Origin: Lineus longissimus
Lineage: Eukaryota; Nemertea; Pilidiophora; Heteronemertea; Lineidae
Direction of reading: 5' to 3'
NCBI RefSeq assembly: GCF_910592395.1
Contig: NC_088308.1
Coordinates: forward strand, 124,001-188,000
Length of the DNA stretch: 64,000 nt
Part shown: piece by piece, positions 20,051 through 36,299 of the stretch
Numbering within the stretch: the first letter of the stretch is position 1
Layout of the letters: the number at the start of each line of letters is the position of its first letter
Program-made: the position numbers and the translations under genes
The notes under the pieces: generated by a model
Told to the model about the DNA's origin: nothing
The model's input: only the letters and a program-made list of their open reading frames with translations
Databases searched by the model: none

Positions 20051-22302
20051 GGCGATATTACCGTCACTCGTCTCTTTGGAATGAATGTCAACAAGATCAG
20101 ATTGCAACTGATATAATCCTCATGTGAATTTGAATTTTGAGACATGAATCAATCTCTGAACGAGGTGAGTCCTAACTGTCTGCATCGACTGTCATCCATC
20201 TCACAAGTCAGATCTGCACGCCACGGTCGTTTAAGCAAATGATGTTTACAACTGGTCGAAAAGAGAACACGACATAATCAGAACCCACCACAAGTGTCCC
20301 ATTGATTATAGAGCTTGACGAGGAAGTCTCCGATACCAGTCAAGTAACGGAGTGATTGGTCTTTCAGATATGTCCTTGAAGGAAATTGGGCTATTATCCA
20401 ATCTGCTATCCTTTAGATTGAGAGGCTGTTGATGGTAAATCTGATTTGTCACAACAATCCACTTGTGTCAGAGTGAAAAATGTTTGTTTATAATGAACTT
20501 GAGTGTGAATGAGTCCTTCTGAAAACTCTGTAATAAATGTGTGCACAGGTATGATAAACTATTCTTAATCCATATTCCATCTAATCAGGCAACACTCTCA
20601 CATGATAGATAAAGCTTCCTGAGGAATTCGCTCAGTAGGCCATCACCTATTAGAAGTACATCAAAACACAAAGCCCACCAAAACACGAAAGTTCATGTCA
20701 TATCACTAAAACCTTTACAATCATGGTTTGTTAATGCGGCCAAACTGATCACTTTATAGTTGTTTATTTTGATTTAATCTCGCCTTCCTACCTTTTGCAA
20801 CTTGACACAAACGGTCTGGCTTAAATGTCCTCCAGATCTGCCAAACTGAAAGCTTGCATGTAGGCCTATATCCAAAGTTCAAAACCCAAGCTTTTTTTGT
20901 TAAGTATGAAATCCTTGTACACTTTCACTATTCCTCCAAGAATGATTCAAAGAACATCTGCAAAAATGATGCTTCTGCTGAAATGTTAGTCACATCTGAC
21001 GTCTGCCACTGCCTCCCACTCAGTGAACGGTTAGTCAAGTTACCGAGTCCAATCAATATCAAATACGGCTCTGGACAGTCGGACAAGTTATAGATTAGAA
21101 TGTATTCCAATAGTCTCTTGGGTATCACCGTCCCACACTATATTTTGGTACGTTTCATAGATTGATGAAGTCTGTGTAGTGGCAAAATATCAAGTTCAGG
21201 AAAGAAACAACCAGGTCTTTCTTTTAGCGACACTGTTGGCACTGACTGAATAGTGTGTTCTGTTGACATGACTGACACATAGCTTCAAATCTATTCCGAT
21301 ATTCTAAAGGCAATCAGTTGAGAGTGTTGTCTATCATAAACTGCACATCCTCAAACCCCAGTGATTCCAAACAGTTCACTCAAGTAACTGCTGGCCTATC
21401 CAGTTGACAGATGCCTATGCTAATCTTGAGCTCACCAGATCCAAACAGCCGTTTTCCTTGTGTCACCTGTGGAGATATCCGTGTGTGTACACCCCCCTCA
21501 GGTCTTTCTGACTGCACATCCTCAAACAACGGACAGCTTTCTCCTCCCCGAATACTAGTTTGCCAATTATTGCAGCCTCTCTCGCTGATTGCAGCTACTG
21601 TGTTGAGTAGTAGGAGGTGTTGTTCACAATTGAGTTAGTGACCTAAAGAACAAAAAGAGGAGAGTGTTATTGAATGAATGTTCGTGGAAACACGTCTGTT
21701 GCGATCTCTCAAGGGGCCTTGATTGGACTTGTTTCTTTCAACCGAGTTCCAACAACCAAATACAGAAAGTCGGGTAAAAGTAATCTTGAGTTGTTACAGC
21801 TAGCTAGCTTGAGCAGTTCTGTGCACGTGACCAGCATTGTGTGAGTTCTGACTATATGTCCACCAGCCCAGATTGAACATAAGGTGGTGTATGAAAATGG
21901 ATATTTTACTTGAACATGGGTTCAGATTTGGCAATGATGAACTATCGATTTTATATTGCAAGTCTTAGAACATTGTAGGACATCCAAGAAGTGCCTGGTT
22001 TGCCAAATACGGTTCAGAGCTACTCATTTGGGAATACCTTGTCCCTGCCACAGTAGCTCAGTTTGTGTCTTCTTGAATTTGAAGATTAGTTTAATATTGA
22101 TTGGCCTTCCTAGATGAAATGATCTTGGTTATCAAGAGATCTGATACTAGGGATGGACACGGATGTCCCAATATTGTGAATTCATTACTTGGGGATGCTG
22201 GAATCAGTGATCCTTCAAGATAACTTGACTATTATTACAAGCAGACATGAGATTGATGGATGGCAGGGACTCATGATGAATTATTCTCCATCATAGCTGT
22301 AG

Positions 22303-22412
22303 CATCGCTGATGAGAGCTATATTAGAAACTTGGAACTTTGGAAGAAGCTCCTGGATATCATCCTGTCGTTTGTGGGAACTGAGGTCCTGGTGAAGAGTA
22401 ATACCGCCTCAG
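22303..22412 (+). other. Exon-like segment with splice sites in SMG1 intron 15 (possible cassette exon)
   Basis: A 110-bp stretch is preceded by an AG acceptor (AGCTGTAG) and followed by the strong donor AG|GTAAGA. In the phase supplied by SMG1 exon 15 it is open for 36 codons (begins IADESYIRNLELWKK). Its length is not a multiple of three. If joined to SMG1 exon 16 the frame shifts and reaches a stop after about six codons. It has no counterpart in the SMG1 protein that I recall. It may be a poison exon, an exon of an unrecognised gene, or chance. Confidence 0.3.
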
Positions 22413-23090
22413 GTAAGAAGCACAGGGGGTACAGGGCTACAGGGTGTCCCAAAAAGAAAACACCCTACCTCATTTCAAGTCAATGTGGTTAGAATGACTA
22501 TTAAAAGACTGGGAATAGCCACATACGTGCTGCGTTAATGAGTCAGCCTTCTCTCCCTCAACTTGATAAGACCAGCACTCAAAGGGATAAAGCACCGTTA
22601 TAAAAAACAGACATTTGGAACTAGATCAGATAGTGCTCTTGATCAGAGTATTGGAAATATTGATCACAGAATGGGGATAAACGGTTAACTGTTTGCCCAT
22701 CTTGCTCAAGGTCTCTTTGGTTGGTAAGCAGAGGAGTGACAAAGAAAACAGACTGATGGAATTACTTGGAGTATTGACAGACAAGTATTGGTGACCATTG
22801 GTGTTTTCCAGTGTTTGCATTGGTCACAAGTGGATGTCCTTAGATGAAAGTAATACCAGGCTAAGTGGTCGATGTGAGGAATCGTTATCAGTCAATGTGG
22901 GATGATGTTATCCTCTGTAAACAAAATGCTAATGTCAACTCTGATAGCTAACATAAGTGAGGACCACTAGTCTGAATCTCTGGTCGGATGGATGGTCATT
23001 TCCACACCTTGTGGTTTATTATAATAAAGTATGACCTCCTTCTTCGCCAGTCTCTGGTGGCTTCATGTTGAAAGGCAGTTCTACTTGCTG

Positions 23091-23172
23091 TCAACCTCTC
23101 CAGGACAGCTGCCGTCCACCTCTCCAGGACAGCTGCCGTCCACCTCTCCAGGACAGCTGCCGTCCACCTCTC
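23091..23172. repeat. 24-bp minisatellite, about 3.5 copies
   Basis: TCTCCAGGACAGCTGCCG is repeated with period 24 bp and no mismatch until the last, truncated copy. Open frames across it on both strands are products of the repeat, not genes. Confidence 0.93.
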
Positions 23173-26100
23173 CAGGACAGCCACCTTTGCAAGCAAAGGC
23201 AGACAAACTATCAGACAGTGGTGAAGAAGAAACAGAGCATGCTGAAGCTCTTTCGGGGTAAAGTGACCTGCCCAAAGTCACAAGTGACATGATGTTAAGA
23301 GAAATGTTATTGGAGCCGAGTCCTGTATGTGTGGCAAGTTCTCCTTGGTAAGAATAAGGAAGCTTTGGCTCAGAACCAGAGGCAATTACTCTTCAAATCC
23401 ATGAGTTGTCACTCTGCGTATTTTGAGTTTGATGTAGCAGCTCCTGACAACCCCACTCACTCTTATGGTTAGACATTCGATTACAGGCTGCACGCTTCCA
23501 ACTTGCCAGAAATCTCTGACACGAGAAACCAATAACAGACTCGGCAGTTTTGAATTTGGTTGAGGACAAAATAATCTTGACTTGCTTTCTTGCTGGTGTG
23601 ATTAAGGTTTAGAGGAAGCATTAGGTGTAAGTGTGTTGGGTAAGGGCCGTCTTTGAACTCGGGTGTAAGTCCATTTACTGGTACACGCTACTCATGTCAT
23701 ATCACCTGCAGCTCCTTGATTCTCACACGCACCACGACACGTTAGTCATGGTCTTTTAGACTAGGTATGACAAGGTGGACTTTGAGGGTCTTTGGTGTTG
23801 ATGGTGGCAATCAAGTTTAGTGGTATCATTGGCTTTAGGGCCTCCTTTGACTCAGTAAGTCTCATTTGGAGAGTATGTGTTCAAAGGATTGAAAAGCCAA
23901 TGTTTATGAGTCCAAATGCTACTGCTTGCATTACATTTAGTGTCATGCTTGAATAAGATAAAGGGAACCAACTCTTTTGGGTGTTCTGTGATGTGTCAGA
24001 AACCATCACTCACTTAACACGCTCATTCTGTAATTGTGGTGTCACCATTAAAATAGAACATCTCATTTGGGATTTCCATTCGACTAAAATTGATCGGTAA
24101 CTTTTCGTGTTGCAACGAAGGATTTGGTGTTGTCGTACTGGAGATAAAACAAGTCGCCCTTTTGGGAAATCTTCGATATTGGCATTACTTTTATAAATGT
24201 GGATTCAAAATGAGAATCTTGACTTGAATTTGTTGGAGAGGTTGATTTACTTGATGTAAAGCAATATCATATTTGATGGAGGTGGCTGTACTACTGTTAC
24301 ATAGCTGGCACATCTTGAGGAGTGACTTGTGTGAAACCAGATGTTATGGCAAGACCAGAAGCCATTAGTCTGAAGGGTTTGTTATACAGTTCTGGTGGGC
24401 ATCATCAGGTTAGGGAAGTGCGACTACCCATTCCATTCCAACAGTAATCAACAATATCTACAGGCTGGTACATGTTGCATCATGTGTTGGTGGTGGTGTC
24501 ACTCAGAGAAGACATGGACATTTTCCCTCAAAGGCATTTGTCCTAAATGGTGTTTCTTATTCAAAAACTGTGTACCGGTATTGAAACAAAAGTCTATGTT
24601 GACCAAGCCAATATTTCTTGCAGGCAATAAGGTTTAAACTTCATTGCACCATCCATTATTCAGTACTGTCAATGAACAATAGTTAGTATGATCAGTTAGA
24701 CTGAGTAATGAAGGTATTAGCCATGCATCAGTCCACACACATCTCTTGCCTCATTGAGTGTGGCAAGTTCCTTTGTCCTGGTGTCAGCTAGTAGTCAATA
24801 GCACACCTATAACCTTAGAACCTGACAAAAGAATGATAATTAAAATACCAATATCCGCTCTAAATTGGCAAGCTTACCAAACTATTAGTATATCCAAATG
24901 AAAGTGGTCAACCTCCGGCCTCCATGAAAGCTGCAACTGATCTTTGTACTAGTTAACTAACACTGAGTAAGTGCAGAGTGTTGTAGCGTGCATCTGTGAT
25001 CGTCTGATAAACCAGCAGTTCCTGTGCTAAGTGCACCAAGCAATAAAAAACATTCCAGAGTATGTAAACTGAGTCTAAAAATATCGCATTCTCAAGAAGT
25101 TCAAAGGTCTTGATTCAAAAGTTGGTCTGTAGTCCGCTATACTGGCTCTCCTGCTGTGAACCTTGGATGAGGCCAGTGTGGCCATAAATGTATGTTTAGC
25201 AACTGATGTTGATATAGCTTCAAACATCCTCTGCTTTATCACTGTATGGGCCTCTGAGGCATGTCGTTTACTTGACCTGACCTACTGACTTCTTTATATG
25301 CCTCTCACTGAGACAATGTTGGAGACTCATCAGTTACTCTCCTCCATTCTGGCTGCTACAGACTTAAAGGGGAAGTTGCCTTGGGATCACGCAAAGGTTA
25401 CTATAAGATTCAACGCAAACGTAACGACTATGCCAGGCAAACATTCATGTTCCCTGGTGAAGTCTTCATAGGTGCAGAAAACAGCCAAAGAACTTACCAT
25501 CAGGGATATCTGCTGGTGTTGTTCTAAGTCAGGCAAACTCAGGTTAATAGGCATCAAACCGAGCCAAGAAAAGCCGGCCCCACTGTGCGATATGAAAGAA
25601 CATGGTTCTAATGTGTCCTTAATAGATATCAGAGTAATTGCTTACTATGTCTGGATACTTGAACCTTCTATTTGCTGGTTAGATCGATAAGAATTCCCTT
25701 TGAGATAGACAAGTTTCAGCTGTAGATCTGTACCCAGTTCCAGCACAAACACCTGACCAAAGACCAGCATGCCAAGGGGAAGAAAAACGATGCAGATTTG
25801 ACTTTGTCATCAGAAGCTAAAACCAAAATGGTGCAAATCCCCCCCCCCCCCATCCAATCTGATGGAGCAATACACATCCAGAGATTAGCTGTGTGGAATC
25901 AAGTTTGAGGTGGTGAAGTCATTGCTGAGATCGACCCAAAGTCTCTTAGCTGGCTCCTCGGCTGTGAACGCTTTGGAAACTGAAAGTGCTGAGGCTGGGA
26001 ATGAAACATCTGGTTGCTTAGAACCTGAATGAGTTTCTAGGAAGACAGTTCCCCTTTCATAATGATAAAGGACGGTGTGAGGGTTCATGGAGTAGTCATT

Positions 26101-28966
26101 AATGGGCTGCCACCTCCTTCATTGTAACACCAACAATATTATGGAGCAGTTGATTATGCAGACCACACTCCAAAGTTCTCTTGAAGGAGATGGTGAAGTT
26201 ATTGTTGGTGTCAATCTTACAAAAGCTCTCAGCATCTAGTAGTCTGATGAAAGGTGCAAATCAGGCAATTAGCTGAAGAGCTCTCCTGAAATAGTGAGAT
26301 GAATTGAGGGCAAAGGCACTATTAGGTTTGTCAGTGACAAGTGATATCTAGGAGGAAACCGTAGACCCTGGAGAAACCTACAGTGAAGTCCTAGGAGCTT
26401 GTTGTTGGTCAACTTTGATGATTACATACCAGCAGCGAGACAGTAGATCATGATAACAGTCGGCTAATATTTACTCTGTCAGTATCACATTCAGAGTGTG
26501 ATCATGTCGATAAGAAGTCATCCTGTCACAACGATTTTTAAAAATCATTGATTATTGCCTCGGCCAATAATCAGATTTTCCCTCACGGCGTCATGGTGCG
26601 TGGTGCGTTGTTTCCTCAAACCTTGAAATGTTTGCCAAGCTAAGTGTTGACAAGTTTGCTCATTTTCCATTGATCAAGTTGACTTGACTGCAGTACAACA
26701 GTCTCCATTGCTCCTATGGTTGTAGCAACCATCTCGAGTTTTCCCATGAAAATGATGGGGCCGAACGAGTGCTATTGGAGTTGACAACTTTCTCAAGTCG
26801 CATGATGTCCACACAGTTATAATCAAGGATGCAATGTCTACCTTGGTTGGTCATGTTACCCCTTGTTCAGTTCGCTAGATATCAGAGAAAGATTCTGTCT
26901 TAATTTCAACTTCTGCATCAGAATGTCTATTGAATTCTTCATAACCAGTACACCTCCTGTGAGTCAGGTAAACGTTTCTTTGGAAGGTTCATTTAATGAT
27001 TGGTGTGGTTCGTTTGCGTTCTGTGGTGCTTTCCACCAAGTTGGTCAGAGTCAATAGCACACATCCATACATCGACACTGAGGTATTCCCGGTCATGTTG
27101 ATGAAAACACTTCACAGTAAGATGCTGATTGCGTTTAGAAACATCTAGTAATGCATCACCAAAACATAGACACCTTTTAGTTTTCTGCCAGGTGGACTTG
27201 CCGCGTTTCCTTGTATTTCATTTCGAACATTTTTTAAATGTCATTAGCCTTCCTGTATGTTTGAATACTTTTTTGCTGTGTTCATGTGTAGGTTCACCAT
27301 CTGTTTACACAGTCTGCACCTTGTTCAATAGTGGTACAAGGTATCCGTAATAGTCCAACAGCCAAATACTAATTCCAGTCACTGATAGTAAATGGTGCTG
27401 TGAGGTCAAATGAACCATGCTAAGGTTCTTTATTCACACAATGGAGAATCGTGAAGAAAACACAAGGGAAGGGGGAACTTCTATGAGAGGAAATCTAATT
27501 GTTTGACCTCATCTGAAAACACTGAAATTGGTTTGTAAAAGCCAGTCAGAATTAGTTCGGGTATGATGTCGCACCTACTTTGTTCCAATTATCTTGCTAT
27601 TTATATACAATGATCCTTAACTAATGAGATAATAATGTTGTACCCAGCCATTGTTAAGTGTTGATTACTTGACCTCATTTATAGAAACTAGACAAGGTCC
27701 ATTATAACTGTCAAAGGGTCAGTTGATTTGGTTGTTTTGTTACAAAGTTTAAGTTGAAAACAGTTGACCTCAAGAGAGTTACCTTATGAAGGGAGGCTAC
27801 AGTCTTGTTTGACATGGTGATAAGTTGTAAGTAGTTCTAATGGACTGTGAGGTTATAGAGACACCTCTTGGCCAATGGATGGACAGTAACCTGGCCCATG
27901 TGAGGTGAGCTGGAGGTTTGTCCATTGACATGCCAGTTGTATCTTGCACTGTGTAATGACTGCTGCTCACCAGCAGTATTGACTAACCTTCTGGTGAACT
28001 GACCCAGCCTGTTCCTCCTGGAGGAATGCTGATATATGACCATTAAACACCAGTAATTATCTTCCAAACAGCGTGGAAGGGGATGTCCTGTGTGGTTGAA
28101 GTGTCCATTTGCCTAGTTTTGTTCTAATCATGATGGATCCATCAATCCATGTGTTCGCAGCCAGAGTCTGGCTCTGTGTGATAACATGATAGCATGTTGC
28201 CACAATTAAGTTGACTAAAACCAATTGAATTGAGCATTAACGAGGTTTGGCCGTGATGGATTGCGGCGGTAATTACAGATTATGATAGAACTCCCTGATG
28301 TGTCCATTCAAGGGTGAGTTGATATCTCACATAGCACAGTCCTCAGGATGGACAAAATTAGATAAATGTTGGTTTAAAACGACTCTTCTCCAATAACTGA
28401 TGAAACATGTGGAATTCACACTAGATCTTATTATTGTCAGAGCAGGGATACTTAGAAGGTAAAGTGTCCGTTGGGAAGCGGGGGGGGGGGGTTCATTCGT
28501 CACCCGTTAAGTGTGATTGCCGGTAAACTTGTAAGATAGAGTACCACTCGCTCTGACATCATGTCGACATCTCTCAGTCTGCTCTCCACCCTCAGGTGCT
28601 TCCATCTGGTGTTCAACTGGTAACCTATGATAACTTCACTATCGGAAAGAAACTAACTAGACTCTTTAATAGTCAAAATAATGATTTTATTTGTGGGATT
28701 TTAGTGATAAACGTCATATGTAAAGACTAGAATATGATCTTTGTTAGTAATTCTAAAATAGATATGTATATATGTGACAAATGTCATCTATTACCCACAA
28801 TGCCAGCTCGTGGTAGATCAGCCTGTCCACACCTCAAACAAAACACATTGCTGTTCCTTTCTCTACACGGCAAGAGGCACGTGGAAAAGCAGCTGTAATT
28901 TGAATCACAACTGTTACAGAGATGGCAGCACTATCTGTTTAGAAAATGTGGTAGTTGTGCGGTGTA

Positions 28967-28972
28967 TTTATT
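28967..28972 (-). terminator. Poly(A) signal for the third GPCR
   Basis: AATAAA on the - strand, about 105 bp downstream of the receptor stop codon at 29076. Confidence 0.5.
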
Positions 28973-29075
28973 GACTGGTCTATATAGCCGAGTTACCCTG
29001 ATATGAATGAGAATGATAAGCTAATTCAGGATCCAGCGGCCTCGCCGTCCCTCACACAGAGCTTTCAGCGATGTG

Positions 29076-30128
29076 TCAGCTAATTGAGCTATCGTCCACC
29101 TTCTCAAGATTTAAAACATTTCCGTTTCGAACATTGTCCAAATCAGAGTAATTCTTCCTCGGTGTATATTCCTGTTCTGACTGGGGTTTTTCAGGAATGT
29201 GTAAAATTCTTTTGAAAGTCTTTCTCATCGTCTTGTTTCCCCACGCATAAATCAACGGATTCATCATACTATTGGCTATCGCAAAGATAAACACGATATT
29301 GCGTATATAGCGTGGAATGTCTATCTGGAGGTAGCCCCTGACCATCATAATGGCACTAGGTAACCAGCAAGTCAGATAAACACCTATAACAACACCTATG
29401 ACTTTAACTGCTTTCATGTCCCGTCGCCAGCCTTTATGTTTCTCACGGTCAATGATGCGTTTCCCAACGGAGATCTTCTTGTGCTGTTTCCATGCCATGA
29501 TGAATATTTGGGTGTATAACGTCACCATGAGCACACTGCCGAGAATGAGCACGATTCCTATGAAGAGTAAGAACTCTGGTGTTATGACGTCCTGCCAGTA
29601 ACACCAAGGGATGAGTGGGGCGTTCCAGGTGTTCACACCCAGGCCAGGGATAGCACCGATGATCACTGATAGCCCCCAAGAGATGAGTAAAGTCACCACG
29701 ATGGTCCGCCTCGTCATTATCATTTCATAATGTAATGAGAAGTTGATCGCAATGAATCGGTCAACGGAGATGGCACAAAGATGAAGCACTGATGCCGAAA
29801 GAGGTACCAGGCCAAGAAAGTCGATAATCAGACATAATCGTTTGCTCTGATTGAGTGTTTTGACAAAGTATGTGACGGCATTCAATGGATGCACTAACCC
29901 AGTTAAAAGGTCAGCTATGGCCAAGCTCACAATTAGCACATACATCTTGTTTCGGAGGGTCTTGTTCTTATTAACGGCAATGATGACGAGCAGGTTCCCA
30001 GACACAATGAGAAGACCAAGAATGGAAAGTAAGGCACCATAGACAACATCCTCCAAGTCTACTGTCAGTAACTGCTCAAGAAGTTTTTCACGTTCGGTCC
30101 CATTAATATTCTGGTGGACATTCTCCAT
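29076..30128 (-). CDS. Class A orphan GPCR, single exon, nested antisense in SMG1 intron 15
   Basis: Complete intronless 350-residue seven-transmembrane receptor starting at the first ATG. Landmarks are N45 (GN) in TM1, D73 (LAIAD) in TM2, C99 and C176 for the extracellular disulfide, DRF at 123-125 instead of DRY, CWLP at 254-257 and NPLIY at 290-294. One sequon (NGT) lies near residue 9. The TM5-TM6 loop is very basic (KQHKK, KRIIDREKHKGWRRDMKAVKV), a probable G-protein contact. TM3 lacks an amine-binding Asp. It is the second receptor inside the same SMG1 intron and shares orientation and the altered DRY motif with the receptor at 1129. The ligand is unknown. Confidence 0.93.
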   Translation of the reverse strand: MENVHQNINGTEREKLLEQLLTVDLEDVVYGALLSILGLLIVSGNLLVIIAVNKNKTLRNKMYVLIVSLAIADLLTGLVHPLNAVTYFVKTLNQSKRLCLIIDFLGLVPLSASVLHLCAISVDRFIAINFSLHYEMIMTRRTIVVTLLISWGLSVIIGAIPGLGVNTWNAPLIPWCYWQDVITPEFLLFIGIVLILGSVLMVTLYTQIFIMAWKQHKKISVGKRIIDREKHKGWRRDMKAVKVIGVVIGVYLTCWLPSAIMMVRGYLQIDIPRYIRNIVFIFAIANSMMNPLIYAWGNKTMRKTFKRILHIPEKPQSEQEYTPRKNYSDLDNVRNGNVLNLEKVDDSSIS

Positions 30129-32885
30129 GTTGAGCTGGTGTGGTGACCTCTGGTGATTACATATCGGAGGTCAGGGATGACATTTGGAAACATCTTCAAA
30201 AGATTTAGGCATATTGAATGAAGAAGTTATTCCTTTACAAGACAGCATCAGCACATCTATCCCTTGTGTCCTGAAAGTGCTGTTATGTCTTACAGAAGTA
30301 TCCGACCACGTAACAAACTGTGGACAGACTGATACACTCAGTTGATGTACATATCCTATCTCATCACAACTTCATGATGCAACTTTTGTTAATTCATTAA
30401 TTGGTCATACCCATGGCTACTAATATGATGTTACTGATCCCAAAGTTATTCTTCGCATGAATAACCAGTAGTAGGAATTATGTCACCTTTTCATGCGACT
30501 TGTTGGTGTGCAGTATCCGTCTTACTGTTGTGCTTATTCTATCATCCGTCCCCAATCATCGAGGAATCTGAAAGAGCAAAGAGAAAGTTCAAGAAAGTGG
30601 GTAACCAACGATAGAGGTGTCACGTTCATCTCAGTTGAGAATGTTCAGCCAGTTCAGCAGCAATTGACTTTGTGAAGTAACGCCACACCATAGCTGATTA
30701 AGATGAGGGCTCTTCAACCATCGACATCATCAGCTGTGATGAGACGCCATACTTTCTCATCTCATCAATAAGCCTGAGTGCAGGAGACACAAGTATCCCA
30801 GGAAGTTGTGATGTAAAGGACGACTTAGAAAATAGTCATGCACACACAAGAACAGAATAAATCTGTGCACATCTGTGTTTCTTTACATAGACACCAGGAA
30901 GCCAAGACGCAAACCTATTATCTATTGTACGGTAATCCATTGATGATAGGATCCTTAAATGGAACTTGTTGTTATTTTGACCTAATTTCACAGACTAAAA
31001 GACATTTTCCACTGAGTCTTCCTGTGCTGAAGGAGCTCACACATTCCTCCACAACCCTTTCATCAAGTGAAACCAATTGAGTGCTCTTCCTGGAAGTCTA
31101 GCTGACCTACATTTCAAATGGGATCTTTCCGAGTATTCTTGGTGGTATTGTCTGTTTGTTTTGTCAGAATCATGAGTGGCTTGAAGCTGGCCCAGTAACA
31201 CCAAAGATCAGCTAATAGGTTAAAGCCCTTCATAAAATAGATGTATTGAACCCTTTTTGTGACTCTGCTGGGGGAGACCAACAGAAATCAAACTCAATTG
31301 TAGAAGATGAGATTTGATTTCGAGGAAAATCACTGAAAACAAACATGAAATATGGGGATTTTGAAAATATCCCTGAAAGCGCCAGTCACTCCCATTTCCT
31401 TTGAAGCGTGATACGTGCCCTCTGGGCTCTCCCAGTGCAAGTTCTATTTTATTCAGTCAAGGGTCCAAAATTGACACTTTATTCCATTCCTCGATGATCA
31501 CTTCACACGTCAGATACCAGCATGCTCCCCTTGACTCATAGATGAAGTTAGGTTGGCGCATGGGAAAGGTTGGTGACAGTTTAGTAGATTGTCAATGGAA
31601 GATAAGGTGCCAATCATGAACAGACATTCCAAGCCCATTGGCTGCATTGATACAAATATACCTCAAGGGATAGAAGTATCAAGAGGTGGTCCTCAGAAGT
31701 ATCAATTTCCAAGCAGTAGAATGGATTTTTTGAAGTAAACCCCGTTCATCTTACCCATCTGGTATGATTATCCTTTCTGTTGTATCCTGAGATTGTTGTG
31801 ATCTTGATTTAAACCAAAGCAGCTATTCCCTCCAAACTACCCAATTCCACCTCTACCTCATTCAAGGGGTTGAGAGTGACGATGAATAATCATGTGAAGT
31901 GTGCCCAGGACCGATGCATCACACTCGACCAGAGAAGCAATCTGTTGGTTTCTCATGCTCCACTTCAAATGCACTCACAGAAACCTGGTCTCATTCCATG
32001 CTATTACTTGGACCAGTGATCATTAGGAATACAAAAAGCCAGCAATGATTCCTTGAGTGTTTTGAGTGCCAAATCAAGCCTGAATCTTATTTGACTTTCA
32101 TTGTTTGGACAGCGCTGTGGTTCCTTACACAGTTGAATAGAATAAAAGTGCTTGTCTGGGAAGATCTTTTTTATAAACTTTGTTGAGGGTCTGTGAACAT
32201 TGTTGGTAATCCAGGAATAGTGATCATGGATGGCCAAAGACTTCAAGCTTGATTACAACTTGTTTCATAGCTGCTAGACTAGCAGTAACAAAGTCAAAAA
32301 CCAGGCCAAAACAGAACTGAGGTGTGTGAATCAGGGCGATGTTTAGATGCCCACTATAGCCCTCCTTTAACCAGTAGAGTTGAGCATCATGTCATTGCTG
32401 GTCCATGTAGCAGTCGCTGCAATGATCCGTTTATAAATGCTCCCTTGAATGATGTCCGAAATCTGTGACAGCTGGTGGAAATCAATTAGCAATCTACCTT
32501 CATTTCAAACAACTCATGTTCCAGCCAACCTCAATTCCTCTTCTGTCCTGTCATCTGATAAAAAATATAGGTTTGGCCGTGCTTCTTGCTGCTAAAATGA
32601 TTTCTGTGTACATAAGTATTTGTTTCCGCTGTGAGGCCAATGAGACAGGTGTCTATCTCGGTGACACTCTCATGTAGCCATGTTCACTCTCAAATTGGAA
32701 CGATATCAGTTCGTTTGGGGGGGGGGGGGGGGGGTATTGGCTGAATCAAGTTTTGAATGAGAGGAAGTAATAACTGAGTTTGAATAGTGTTTTGTAGGTT
32801 TAATGTGAGTGATGAAAAATGACTAAGAGACCACTGACCAAGCTCATAACAGAACTTTTATCCTTGTTTGTCTTGTGTTTTGCAG
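30129..32885. other. SMG1 intron 15, distal part, no gene seen
   Basis: About 2.7 kb from the third receptor to SMG1 exon 16. No exon or RNA gene recognised. It contains a G18 homopolymer at 32717-32734, about 150 bp before the exon 16 acceptor. Confidence 0.5.
32717..32734 (+). repeat. G18 homopolymer
   Basis: Eighteen consecutive G in SMG1 intron 15. Shorter runs occur at 28480-28491 (G12), 42200-42210 (G11) and 25839-25851 (C13). Their lengths may be affected by sequencing slippage. Confidence 0.9.
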
Positions 32886-35675
<2,790 letters not shown>

Positions 35676-36293
35676 ACCCGTAGCACGAAATGTGACTGGC
35701 ATTCCAAACTACAAAACATACTGCAGTATCTACGTGCAAATCTGGGCATGCGGGCTGCCCGCAGTGAGATGTTAGCATCTGCAGCTAGAGGAAAAAGTAA
35801 TGGACAATCTCTCGAAGCAGAACTCCGCACGCCAGGCCCTTGGGTCTGATCATGGAGATTTATGCAAATGAGATGTGCGTCTTTTGAAAAGATGACGATC
35901 AGGAACTTATCTACGAAATAATAGGCTTGGATTTCTTGGCTACTCTGATGTGTGTCTGTGGCAAACAAGACTACCTGGCATCCATCATATCATCAATTAC
36001 CCTCATTGAGTTGTTTCTGCAAACTCTGCTCAAGCCAATGATTTTGTTCAAAAATGAGATATGAAGATTTTTGAGGATTTGATGTTTTTATTATGGATTT
36101 TATGTGAAGAATTATACATGCTGAAGAGATATTCGGCTGAGCACATGGACCACCAAAAGAAAAAGCAAAAATTTGATGAGAAATGTTGGTGTGTCATTTC
36201 AAGATGTTTGCCAGGGAATCTGTATTCTTTGACACAAGCACTCATTGCTGGGAGTACGGAGAAATCATGGATGAACAGTAGTAGGTAAGAGAG

Positions 36294-36299
36294 AATAAA
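36294..36299 (+). terminator. Candidate poly(A) signal of SMG1
   Basis: First AATAAA after the SMG1 stop codon, giving a 3' UTR of roughly 640 bp. Confidence 0.4.

Larger units (their letters stand above)
20051..29075. other. SMG1 intron 15, central part, no recognisable gene
   Basis: About 9 kb between the two nested receptors. It contains a 24-bp minisatellite (23091-23172), a C13 homopolymer (25839-25851), a G12 run (28480-28491) and an exon-like segment at 22303-22412. Several short open stretches with coding-like codon use occur on the + strand between 25340 and 26270, but each is broken by stops and matches nothing I know. The 5' UTR and promoter of the 18989-20050 receptor must lie just above 20050. 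Confidence 0.5.

Noticed and set aside
22430-22475. ACAGGGTGTCCCAAAAAG resembling a transposon terminal repeat
   Set aside because: No inverted partner, target duplication or transposase was found nearby.
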